A stretch of DNA of 33,191 nucleotides from CAZJRQ01 sp964548535 (GTDB lineage: Bacteria > Bacillota > Clostridia > Oscillospirales > Ruminococcaceae). Below the pieces are notes generated by a model. It saw nothing but the letters and a program-made list of their open reading frames with translations. It was not told where the DNA came from and made no database searches. Below, piece after piece: positions 17,369 to 24,557 of the stretch. Where the stretch lies: positions 1 through 33,191 of the forward strand of contig CAZJRQ010000026.1 in the NCBI GenBank assembly GCA_964548535.1. Reading direction: 5' to 3'. The position numbers and the translations under genes are program-made. Numbering within the stretch: the stretch's first letter is position 1; every line of letters starts with the position of its first letter.

Positions 17369-17457
17369 TACTTATCACCTTTCATAACAAATACTAAAAT
17401 CACAACCAAAAGTATAAGAGCCAGTAGTATTCCTACCACAAAACCTATTTTCATCAT
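17368..17457 (-). CDS. kdpF: Small membrane subunit KdpF
   Basis: A 29-codon open frame, MMKIGFVVGILLALILLVVI plus VFVMKGDK in part, encodes a single hydrophobic helix with a short charged tail. This is the size and character of KdpF, which inserts between KdpA and KdpB and stabilises the complex. Its stop overlaps the kdpA start, the usual kdpFA arrangement. AAAGG lies just upstream of the tandem ATGs. A longer start at 17502, in frame and 11 bases after a perfect AGGAGG, would add MFKCIFCFERIEKGK; see findings. Confidence 0.85.
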   Translation of the reverse strand: MMKIGFVVGILLALILLVVILVFVMKGDK

Positions 17458-17550
17458 CTTACCTTTCTCAATCCTTTCAAAACAAAAAATGCATTTAAAC
17501 ATTTTTTTGCTTTCCTCCTGCATATACCATATCATATCAATACTTAAAAG

Positions 17551-17593
17551 GGTATAAAGAAATCCCCCGCAGTATTAAGATTGTATTAAGATT
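17551..17593 (-). promoter_or_regulatory. kdpFABC promoter with candidate KdpE operator
   Basis: On the minus strand the 11-mer AATCTTAATAC occurs twice head to tail (complement of 17583-17593 and 17572-17582), the spacing expected for an OmpR/PhoB-type dimer. The second copy overlaps a TTAATA -35, followed after 16 bases by TATACC (complement of 17551-17556). The arrangement fits activation by KdpE-P. Confidence 0.6.
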
Positions 17594-17691
17594 ACTAATA
17601 AAAAATTCTTCAGACAGTAATATCAACAAAGTTCCTGAAAATAATAGCACTAACTTGTACATTTAGTCTTGCATGTAACATTAATAAATGA

Positions 17692-17731
17692 TTGTTAAAA
17701 ACTTGACAAAGAAGTGCAAATGTATTATAAT
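17692..17731 (+). promoter_or_regulatory. acn promoter overlapped by a Rex operator
   Basis: TTGACA (17703-17708), a 17-base spacer and TATAAT (17726-17731) form a perfect sigma-A promoter. TTGTTAA-AAAC-TTGACAA (17692-17709) matches the clostridial Rex site TTGTTAA-N4-TTAACAA at all but one position and covers the -35 box. Rex bound here would block transcription; high NADH would release it. Confidence 0.72.
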
Positions 17732-17765
17732 TATACTATCTTTAAATGGGAAAGGATTGTTTTGT

Positions 17766-19703
17766 ATGGGTTTGACACTAACTGAAAAAATACTAAAAAA
17801 TCATATCGTTGACGGAGAATTTGTCAAGGGTACTGAAATTGGAATTAGAATTGACCAGACTTTAACTCAAGACGCTACTGGCACTATGGCTTATTTGGAA
17901 TTTGAGGCTATGGGAGTTCCTAGAGTAAAAACAGAGCGTTCTGTTGCTTATATTGACCACAACACTTTGCAGTCAGGCTTTGAAAATGCTGACGATCATC
18001 GCTATATTGGTTCTGTTGCTAAAAAGCACGGAATTTATTTCTCAAGACCTGGTAATGGTATCTGCCATCAGGTTCATCTTGAGCGTTTTGGTGTGCCTGG
18101 AAAAACTTTAATTGGTTCTGACAGCCATACTCCAACAGGCGGCGGTATTGGTATGATTGCTATCGGTGCCGGCGGACTTGATGTTGCTGTTGCTATGGGC
18201 GGCGGTGCTTACTATATCACTTACCCTAACGTTGTTAAGGTAAATCTTACTGGAAAGCTTTCTCCTTGGGTTGCTGCTAAGGACGTTATTCTTGAAGTAC
18301 TTCGCAGACTTTCTGTTAAGGGCGGAGTTGGCAAGGTTATTGAATATTGCGGTGAAGGTGTTAAAACTCTTAGCGTTCCTGAACGTGCTACTATTACTAA
18401 TATGGGTGCTGAGCTTGGTGCTACTACTTCAATCTTCCCATCTGATGAGCTTACTCTTGAGTTTTTAAAGGCTCAGGGCAGAGAGGATGTTTGGAGCGAA
18501 CTTTCAGCTGATGACGACGCTGTTTATGATGAGGTTGTTGATATTAATCTATCAGAAATCGTACCTATGGCTGCTTGTCCTCATTCTCCTGACAATGTTA
18601 AGACTTGTGAAGAAATCGGCAAGCTTAAAATCGATCAGGTTTGTATCGGTTCCTGTACAAACTCATCTTATAATGATTTGATGAAGGTTGCTCACATTCT
18701 AAAGGGCAAAACTGTTAATCCTGACGTTTCACTTTCAATTGCTCCTGGTTCTAAGCAGGTTCTTAATATGCTTGCTCAAAACGGTGCATTGTCAGATCTG
18801 ATTGACGCCGGTGCTAGAATTCTTGAATCAGCTTGCGGTCCTTGTATCGGTATGGGACAGTCACCTAATTCAAAGGGAATTTCTCTAAGAACATTCAACA
18901 GAAACTTTGAGGGACGTTCAGGCACTAAGGACGGACAGATTTATCTTGTTTCTCCTGAGCTTGCTGCTGCATCTGCTCTTGCTGGCTACCTAACTGATCC
19001 TAGAACTTTGGGTGATGAGCCTACAATTCCAATGCCAGAGAAGTTTGTAATTAATGATAATATGATTGTTTTGCCATCAACAGCTGAAGAAATGGATTCT
19101 GTTGAAATTCTTCGCGGACCAAATATCAAACCTTTCCCTGACACTGCTCCGCTAGTTGAGAGTATTGACTGCAAGGTTTCACTAAAGGTTGGCGACAATA
19201 TCACTACAGACCATATCATGCCTGCTGGTGCTAAGATTCTTCCGCTACGTTCAAACATTCCTGCTATCTCACAGCACTGCTTTACAGTTTGCGACGAGGA
19301 TTTCCCAAGACGTGCTGAAAATATGGGCAAATCAATAATCGTAGGTGGTTCAAACTACGGTCAAGGTTCATCTCGTGAGCATGCCGCTCTTGCACCTCTA
19401 TATCTAGGAATTAAGGCTGTTTTGGTTAAGTCTTTTGCTAGAATTCACAGAGCAAATCTTATTAATGCAGGTATCTTGCCACTTACTTTTGTAAACGAGG
19501 CTGACTATGATAAGATTTCTCAAGGCGACGAAATTGCTATCGCTGATGTTAGAGCTTTGATTGCTGATGACAAATCTGAATTTGTTGTTGAAAATAAAAC
19601 TACTGGCGAAAAAATTCCAGTTCTTTGCGAGCTAACAGGAAGAACTAAGGATATTATTCTTGCTGGCGGTTTGCTAGACTATACAAGAGAGTCACTTAAA
19701 TAA
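17766..19703 (+). CDS. acn: Aconitate hydratase
   Basis: This 645-residue cytoplasmic iron-sulfur enzyme interconverts citrate and isocitrate. The cluster ligands are visible as Cys in GSCTNSSYND and the pair in ACGPCIGMGQ. GSDSHTPTGGGIGM and the C-terminal swivel-domain motif GGSNYGQGSSREHAAL are also present. It belongs to the shorter aconitase type, about 640 residues against about 890 for AcnA. The start is ATG 17766 with AAAGGA upstream. A longer frame from 17688 is excluded because it would run through the promoter. It is first in a co-oriented set with a small membrane protein, icd and rex, so its likely job is supply of isocitrate for 2-oxoglutarate and glutamate synthesis. Codons are strongly T-ending (GCT, GTT, CTT), suggesting high expression. 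Confidence 0.95.
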   Translation: MGLTLTEKILKNHIVDGEFVKGTEIGIRIDQTLTQDATGTMAYLEFEAMGVPRVKTERSVAYIDHNTLQSGFENADDHRYIGSVAKKHGIYFSRPGNGICHQVHLERFGVPGKTLIGSDSHTPTGGGIGMIAIGAGGLDVAVAMGGGAYYITYPNVVKVNLTGKLSPWVAAKDVILEVLRRLSVKGGVGKVIEYCGEGVKTLSVPERATITNMGAELGATTSIFPSDELTLEFLKAQGREDVWSELSADDDAVYDEVVDINLSEIVPMAACPHSPDNVKTCEEIGKLKIDQVCIGSCTNSSYNDLMKVAHILKGKTVNPDVSLSIAPGSKQVLNMLAQNGALSDLIDAGARILESACGPCIGMGQSPNSKGISLRTFNRNFEGRSGTKDGQIYLVSPELAAASALAGYLTDPRTLGDEPTIPMPEKFVINDNMIVLPSTAEEMDSVEILRGPNIKPFPDTAPLVESIDCKVSLKVGDNITTDHIMPAGAKILPLRSNIPAISQHCFTVCDEDFPRRAENMGKSIIVGGSNYGQGSSREHAALAPLYLGIKAVLVKSFARIHRANLINAGILPLTFVNEADYDKISQGDEIAIADVRALIADDKSEFVVENKTTGEKIPVLCELTGRTKDIILAGGLLDYTRESLK

Positions 19704-19752
19704 TATATAATGGTTTGATAACAAAAAATAAGTTTTTGCGGGGGTAAAGCTT

Positions 19753-20307
19753 ATGGCAGGTAATAAACGTTATAGCAAAGAAGACTACGATAAATATGAC
19801 AATAACTACTATGCTCAAAACGCTAATAAAATTAACTCAACCGACGAATATGATGAATACGGCAACATGGTTTATGATGAAAGCCTAGATACTGATTATG
19901 TAATTGGACACATGGTCTATCATCAAAGTGCTGATAGATTTCACGAGGAGCAATTTCGCGAGAATAAGAACAACACTTGGGGAGGGTTTGGTACTTCCGA
20001 GACTACAAGAAAGAAAAATCAAACTTCCCATACAAGACCACGCCACGTAAACTACCATGATATTAACATTTCACCTGAAGGTCTTGCTGGTATTATCATC
20101 GGTTTTTTAATCGGATTAGCATTTGCATACTTTCTTGATTTAGAAAGCGTTGGCTATCTTATTTCAGGTTCATGTTTTGCATATATTTCTGCAGCACTGT
20201 TTGATTGCGTAAAACAAAAAATATCGTTTTATGACGCACTTAAGCACTATGTTGGTTTTATAATTTTCTGCGCTTTTATGATTTTTTTATTCTATTTAAA
20301 AACTTAA
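19753..20307 (+). CDS. Hypothetical membrane protein between acn and icd
   Basis: The 184-residue protein has a very hydrophilic Tyr/Asn/Asp-rich first 110 residues (for example DYDKYDNNYYAQNAN) and no signal peptide. Three closely packed hydrophobic helices follow at about 117-137, 139-155 and 166-182, ending LFYLKT. No known family is recognised. ATG 19753 is preceded by GGGGGT at good spacing. It lies 49 bases after acn and 102 bases before icd, on the same strand with no terminator between, so it is probably part of the acn-icd-rex transcript. A disordered cytosolic tail with a membrane hairpin could tether a partner, but nothing shows this. Confidence 0.7.
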   Translation: MAGNKRYSKEDYDKYDNNYYAQNANKINSTDEYDEYGNMVYDESLDTDYVIGHMVYHQSADRFHEEQFRENKNNTWGGFGTSETTRKKNQTSHTRPRHVNYHDINISPEGLAGIIIGFLIGLAFAYFLDLESVGYLISGSCFAYISAALFDCVKQKISFYDALKHYVGFIIFCAFMIFLFYLKT

Positions 20308-20409
20308 AGACTTCATAATTTTGATTTTATAAAAACGCTATTGAAAATAAAGTAAGTAAATAATTAATCATTTGGGGAATAAAAAATACTTTTTCAGGAG
20401 GGCAATACA

Positions 20410-21627
20410 ATGTCAAAAATTCAAATGAAAACTCCACTAGTTGAGATGGACGGAGATGAGATGACAAGAATAATCTGGCAGCAGATTAAAGACATTCTTC
20501 TAACTCCATACATCGACCTTAACACTGAGTACTATGATCTTGGTCTTGTTTACAGAAACGAAACTAATGATCAGGTTACTATCGACTCTGCAAATGCAAC
20601 TAAGAAGTATGGTGTAGCTGTAAAGTGCGCTACAATTACTCCTAACGCTGCTAGAATGCCTGAGTACAACCTAAAGGAAATGTGGAAATCTCCTAACGGA
20701 ACTATCAGAGCAATGCTTGACGGTACTGTTTTTAGAACTCCTATCATTGTAAATGGTATCACTCCATATATTCCTACTTGGACAAAGCCTATCACTATCG
20801 CTCGTCACGCTTACGGCGATGTTTATAAAAACGTTGAAATGAAATGTCCTGAGGATTCAAAGGCTGAACTTGTTTTGACTGATAAGGACGGCAACGTTTC
20901 AAAAGAAACAATCCATGAGTTCGCTGGTTCTGCCGGAATCATTCAAGGTCTTCACAATCGTGATGACTCAATCGGTTCATTCGCTAGAGCTTGCCTAAAC
21001 TTCGGTCTTGATACTAAGCAGGACGTTTGGTTTGCTACTAAGGATACTATTTCTAAGAAATATGACCACACTTTCAAGGATATTTTCCAAGAAATTTATG
21101 ATGCTGAGTATAAAGAAAAATTTGAGGCTGCTGGAATTGAGTATTTCTATACTCTAATTGACGACGCTGTTGCTAGAGTTATCCGTTCAGACGGAGGATA
21201 CATTTGGGCTTGTAAAAACTATGACGGCGACGTAATGTCTGACATGGTTGCTACTGCTTATGGCTCACTTGCAATGATGACTTCAGTTTTAGTTTCTCCA
21301 GACGGAGTTTACGAGTATGAGGCTGCTCACGGTACTGTTCAGCGTCATTACTATAAGCACCTAAAGGGTGAAGAAACTTCAACAAACTCAGTTGCTACAT
21401 TGTTTGCATGGACTGGTGCACTTCGCAAGAGAGGTGAGCTTGATAATACTTCTGACCTTGTTGATTTTGCTGATAAGCTTGAAAAAGCTACAATTCAGAC
21501 AATTGAAGAGGGCGTTATGACAGGTGACCTTTATATGCTTTCAACTCTTGAAAACAAGAAAAAGGTTAATACTGAAGATTTCCTAAAGGCTGTCGATGAA
21601 AGACTTAAGGCACTTTTAGGCAAATAA
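20410..21627 (+). CDS. icd: NADP-dependent isocitrate dehydrogenase (type II)
   Basis: The 405-residue cytoplasmic enzyme oxidises isocitrate to 2-oxoglutarate and yields NADPH. It is the homodimeric, eukaryote-like type: MDGDEMTRIIW at the N-terminus, substrate loop SPNGTIR, metal-binding Asp residues in YIWACKNYDGDVMSD, and the NADP-binding region GTVQRHYY and STNSVATLFAWTGAL. The length matches the type. ATG 20410 follows GGAGGG. With acn it forms the oxidative arm of a partial citrate cycle serving glutamate synthesis; no citrate synthase gene is in view. Like acn it uses strongly T-ending codons. A hairpin follows before rex. Confidence 0.97.
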   Translation: MSKIQMKTPLVEMDGDEMTRIIWQQIKDILLTPYIDLNTEYYDLGLVYRNETNDQVTIDSANATKKYGVAVKCATITPNAARMPEYNLKEMWKSPNGTIRAMLDGTVFRTPIIVNGITPYIPTWTKPITIARHAYGDVYKNVEMKCPEDSKAELVLTDKDGNVSKETIHEFAGSAGIIQGLHNRDDSIGSFARACLNFGLDTKQDVWFATKDTISKKYDHTFKDIFQEIYDAEYKEKFEAAGIEYFYTLIDDAVARVIRSDGGYIWACKNYDGDVMSDMVATAYGSLAMMTSVLVSPDGVYEYEAAHGTVQRHYYKHLKGEETSTNSVATLFAWTGALRKRGELDNTSDLVDFADKLEKATIQTIEEGVMTGDLYMLSTLENKKKVNTEDFLKAVDERLKALLGK

Positions 21628-21658
21628 TAATTCAAAACAAATTTATTTATTACGCAGC

Positions 21659-21686
21659 GGGACGGATTTTTTATATCCGTCCCTTT
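21659..21686 (+). terminator. Terminator or attenuator between icd and rex
   Basis: GGGACGGAT (21659-21667) pairs perfectly with ATCCGTCCC (21675-21683), but only three T follow. It may terminate partially and let some transcripts continue into rex. Confidence 0.6.
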
Positions 21687-21715
21687 ATGCAAAATTTTTA
21701 CGGAGTTGGTTTGGT

Positions 21716-22360
21716 ATGTCAAAAGGCGGTTCTATTTCATCATCAGTTATAAAAAGGCTTCCAAGATATTATCGTTTTCTTGGTGAGCTTCAAAAACAAG
21801 GAGTAGAGCGAATTTCTTCACGTGAACTTTCAAATAGAATGAAGCTGACAGCATCGCAGATAAGGCAGGATTTAAACTGTTTTGGCGGATTTGGTCAGCA
21901 AGGCTATGGCTATCATGTTGATGAGCTTCACTCAGAAATAGGAAAAATTCTCGGTGTAGATAAAAACTTCAAGACAATTTTAATAGGTGCTGGAAATCTT
22001 GGACGCGCAATTGCAACGCATATAAATTTTGACACAAGAGGATGTCAGCTAATTGGAATTTTCGATAATAATCCTGAATTGACGGGAAAAAAAGTAGGGA
22101 ATCTGCAAATAAATCACACTGATGAAATTGACGAATTCTGCAAAGAGAACTCGCCGACGGTTGCAGTGCTTTGTATTCCGAAAGCTAATACGGAAGTGAT
22201 TGCTAACAAGCTAGTAAGTCTAGGATTAAAAGCCTTTTGGAATTTCTCACATTACGACTTAAGTCTTGATTACGAAAATATTGCCGTTGAAAATGTTCAT
22301 CTAGGTGATAGCTTGCTTACTCTTACTTATGGAACTAATATTATTGATAACAAAAACTAA
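21716..22360 (+). CDS. rex: Redox-sensing transcriptional repressor Rex
   Basis: The 214-residue repressor has an N-terminal winged helix (RLPRYYRFLGELQKQGVERI, then SSRELSNRMKLTASQIRQDL). A Rossmann domain follows with GAGNLGRAIA (about 94-103), the NADH-binding signature, and a C-terminal domain-swap helix. Rex binds operators when NAD+ is high and releases them when NADH rises, controlling fermentation and redox genes. The start codon ATG 21716 is preceded by a weak ACGGAG. The gene follows icd on the same strand, and a matching Rex operator lies at the head of the cluster before acn, so the cluster is likely autoregulated. Confidence 0.96.
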   Translation: MSKGGSISSSVIKRLPRYYRFLGELQKQGVERISSRELSNRMKLTASQIRQDLNCFGGFGQQGYGYHVDELHSEIGKILGVDKNFKTILIGAGNLGRAIATHINFDTRGCQLIGIFDNNPELTGKKVGNLQINHTDEIDEFCKENSPTVAVLCIPKANTEVIANKLVSLGLKAFWNFSHYDLSLDYENIAVENVHLGDSLLTLTYGTNIIDNKN

Positions 22361-22365
22361 ATACA

Positions 22366-22396
22366 AAAAAGTCCGTGTAATTCGCGGACTTTTTTA
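22366..22396 (+). terminator. Terminator after rex
   Basis: AAAAAGTCCG (22366-22375) pairs with CGGACTTTTT (22385-22394), followed by T residues. It ends the acn-icd-rex cluster. Confidence 0.85.
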
Positions 22397-22494
22397 TGTA
22401 ATATAGCAAGGAATTATGTTGATTTTTCTAACTAATAATCCCTGTGTTAATATATTAATTAATCAAATTATTTACAGACAGTTTAATGTATAGA

Positions 22495-22525
22495 TTTCAC
22501 AAATACCACTATTAAATTTGTGAAA
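22495..22525. promoter_or_regulatory. Operator-like inverted repeat before the diguanylate cyclase gene
   Basis: TTTCACAAAT (22495-22504) and ATTTGTGAAA (22516-22525) form a perfect 10-bp inverted repeat with an 11-base spacer. It ends 8 bases upstream of the -35 box at 22534, the position of an activator site. Confidence 0.55.
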
Positions 22526-22533
22526 AATTCATC

Positions 22534-22562
22534 TTGTTTATGTGATAGCTTTATAGTATAAT
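22534..22562 (+). promoter_or_regulatory. Promoter of the diguanylate cyclase gene
   Basis: TTGTTT (22534-22539), a 17-base spacer and TATAAT (22557-22562), leaving a leader of about 60 bases. Confidence 0.7.
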
Positions 22563-22629
22563 TAAGTTAGCATAATTTTATTAAACAAATGATTAATAAT
22601 TTCTAATTGACATAGATAGGGAACGATAT

Positions 22630-23718
22630 ATGAAAAAAAAACTATTTATAGATTGGTCCAAACTACTTAGTATTTCGACGCATAAAATTTATCTTTTAGC
22701 AAGCATATGTTGCTTTTTCGTACACTCAATCTTTATTTTCTTTTTTTTAGAAAACGGAGTTTATGAGATGATGTACGCTAATATAGTGAGCGTCACACTT
22801 TATTTCACACTATGTTTTTTTATAGTAAAACAAAAACATCTAGCACTCATAGCATGTATAATGATAATTGAAATTGTATTTCATGCGGCTCTTGCAACGA
22901 TATTCGTCGGATGGCAATGCGGATTCCCGCTTTACTTAGTTTGTATTTTACCCGTGCCATTTTACTTAGATTTTAAAAGAGAATATATACCTTATATAAT
23001 TTCATTTTCAATCTTGGCATCCTTTTTATTACTTAAAGCTTATATTTCAAATAGCGATAACATCATTAATAGCTTGGATGGAACTTTTTCTGCTGTAAGC
23101 ATTTACTTTTTAAATTCTTTAGTAGCTTCCTTAATGATTATTTGTACTTCGATTATTTATCGTATTTCAAAACAGGTTGCACAAACCAAACTGAAAGCTA
23201 AAAACGAAACGCTAAGCCGTCTTGCGACAATTGATCCACTTACACAGCTGTTCAATCGACGTGCAATGACTGAATATATGAAAATAATTCATGAAAATGC
23301 ACAAGCAACGAATAAATCTTACACAGTGGCAATGGGAGATATTGACAACTTCAAAGCTATCAATGACACTTACGGACATTCAATTGGCGATGTAGTGTTA
23401 AGAGAAATTTGCTCATTAATAACTCAAGCAGTTCCGTCTGAAGGCTATATTTGCCGTTGGGGCGGAGAAGAAGTTTTAATAGTTTTGCCTAATGCTAAGA
23501 TTGACGAAGGCGACGAAATGTGCAATAAAATATGTCAAACTGTTTCAAACCATTATTTCAAATGCGATGATAATAAGTTCACTGTCACTATAACTTTTGG
23601 AGTTTGCGAATGCAATGGTGATATTTCATACGAAAAAGCAATAAAAACAGCTGATGACTATTTGTATATCGGCAAAAAGACTGGAAAAAATTGTGTAATC
23701 GATTCCTATTGTATTTAA
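22630..23718 (+). CDS. Membrane-bound diguanylate cyclase (GGDEF)
   Basis: The 362-residue protein has an N-terminal membrane sensor region with about six helices (residues 18-178), a short linker helix, then a GGDEF domain from about 198 (IDPLTQLFNRRAM). The active-site loop is GGEEV (278-282), an accepted variant, and the metal Asp residues in GDIDNFKAIND (237, 239) are present, so it should make cyclic-di-GMP from GTP. The product inhibition motif RxxD expected five residues before the loop is missing (the sequence there is VPSEGYICRW). The input signal is unknown. It is monocistronic between terminators, with a consensus promoter and a palindrome immediately upstream. Confidence 0.93.
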   Translation: MKKKLFIDWSKLLSISTHKIYLLASICCFFVHSIFIFFFLENGVYEMMYANIVSVTLYFTLCFFIVKQKHLALIACIMIIEIVFHAALATIFVGWQCGFPLYLVCILPVPFYLDFKREYIPYIISFSILASFLLLKAYISNSDNIINSLDGTFSAVSIYFLNSLVASLMIICTSIIYRISKQVAQTKLKAKNETLSRLATIDPLTQLFNRRAMTEYMKIIHENAQATNKSYTVAMGDIDNFKAINDTYGHSIGDVVLREICSLITQAVPSEGYICRWGGEEVLIVLPNAKIDEGDEMCNKICQTVSNHYFKCDDNKFTVTITFGVCECNGDISYEKAIKTADDYLYIGKKTGKNCVIDSYCI

Positions 23719-23730
23719 AAATACGTAAAC

Positions 23731-23767
23731 AAAAAGATTGTCTGTAAAAAACAGGCAATCTTTTTTA
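23731..23767 (+). terminator. Bidirectional terminator between dgc and queH
   Basis: AAAAGATTGTCTGT pairs with ACAGGCAATCTTTT (one G-U), flanked by A- and T-runs. It lies between two convergent genes. Confidence 0.85.
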
Positions 23768-23778
23768 TGTGCATAAAT

Positions 23779-24420
23779 TTATTTAGATTCATTGTGATTT
23801 TCACGTTCATTTTTTGAAAAAACACAGCCGCAGTAATCCTGACGATATAGACCATAATTTTCCGAGAGTTCAATTGAACGCTTGTATCCATTTTTCTTTT
23901 TAAAGTCAGATGGTAAATTTTTCACGTCATAAATTTTAGAAAGCTGAGCGGATATTTCATTAAGTTTCAGCGCATTCTTATATGGTGAAATCGACAGCGT
24001 AGTAGTAAAATAATCAAAACCCAACTCACTTGCTAACCTAGCAGTTTCTTCAAGCCTTAATTTATAGCAAGCAAAACAGCGCTCTCCGCCCTCTGGAATA
24101 TTTTCAAGCCCTTTTATACAAGCGTAAAAATCCTGCTGAACGTAATCGCCCTCAATAAAATCGATTTTATTTTTCACATTAAGCTTAGCAATAAATTTTT
24201 TCTGCTCATCAACACGCTTATAATACTCTTCAGCAGGATAAATATTCGGATTATAATAAAAAACTGTAATTTTAAAAATTCCAGACAAATATTCAAGCAC
24301 ATAAGACGAGCAAGGAGCACAACAGCTATGCAAAAACAAAGTCGGTGCATACTTAGTATCAATGCCTTTTATTAAATCGTCAAGCTGTTTTTGGTAATTA
24401 ATTTTTGGTTGAATGCTCAT
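23779..24420 (-). CDS. queH: Epoxyqueuosine reductase QueH
   Basis: The 213-residue protein (DUF208 family) carries out the last step of queuosine synthesis in tRNA, reducing epoxyqueuosine; it is the non-cobalamin alternative to QueG. The conserved Cys set is present: HSCCAPCSSY (C33, C34, C37), RCFACYKLRL (C115, C118) and the C-terminal YRQDYCGC. These hold an iron-sulfur cluster and a metal ion. TTTLSISPYKN is a further family signature. The ATG is preceded by AAAGGAT. It is transcribed alone, divergent from spoVAD, from a promoter at 24462-24490. Confidence 0.95.
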   Translation of the reverse strand: MSIQPKINYQKQLDDLIKGIDTKYAPTLFLHSCCAPCSSYVLEYLSGIFKITVFYYNPNIYPAEEYYKRVDEQKKFIAKLNVKNKIDFIEGDYVQQDFYACIKGLENIPEGGERCFACYKLRLEETARLASELGFDYFTTTLSISPYKNALKLNEISAQLSKIYDVKNLPSDFKKKNGYKRSIELSENYGLYRQDYCGCVFSKNERENHNESK

Positions 24421-24461
24421 TAGATTTATCCTTTCACAAATAGAAATTTTATCTTGTTTTC

Positions 24462-24490
24462 ATTTTATCATATTTTTTAATTTTTTGCAA
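24462..24490 (-). promoter_or_regulatory. Probable queH promoter
   Basis: TTGCAA (complement of 24485-24490), a 17-base spacer and TAAAAT (complement of 24462-24467), about 42 bases before the start codon. Confidence 0.55.
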
Positions 24491-24496
24491 ATTTCA

Positions 24497-24525
24497 GAAT
24501 AATGCAGAAATTTCTACACAAAATA
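24497..24525 (+). promoter_or_regulatory. Candidate sigma-G promoter of spoVAD-spoVAE
   Basis: GAATA (24497-24501), a 17-base spacer and CAAAATA (24519-24525) match the forespore sigma-G pattern GHATR/CATnHTA except for one -10 base. No sigma-A promoter of similar quality is seen on this strand. Confidence 0.45.
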
Positions 24526-24557
24526 TAAGCGAACTAAATCAAAATGGAGGAATTTCT

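Noticed and set aside
17688..17765. A longer aconitase start at 17688
   Set aside because: The extension would translate through the -35 and -10 boxes and the Rex site, and the added residues are not aconitase-like. ATG 17766 has a ribosome site and matches the family start.
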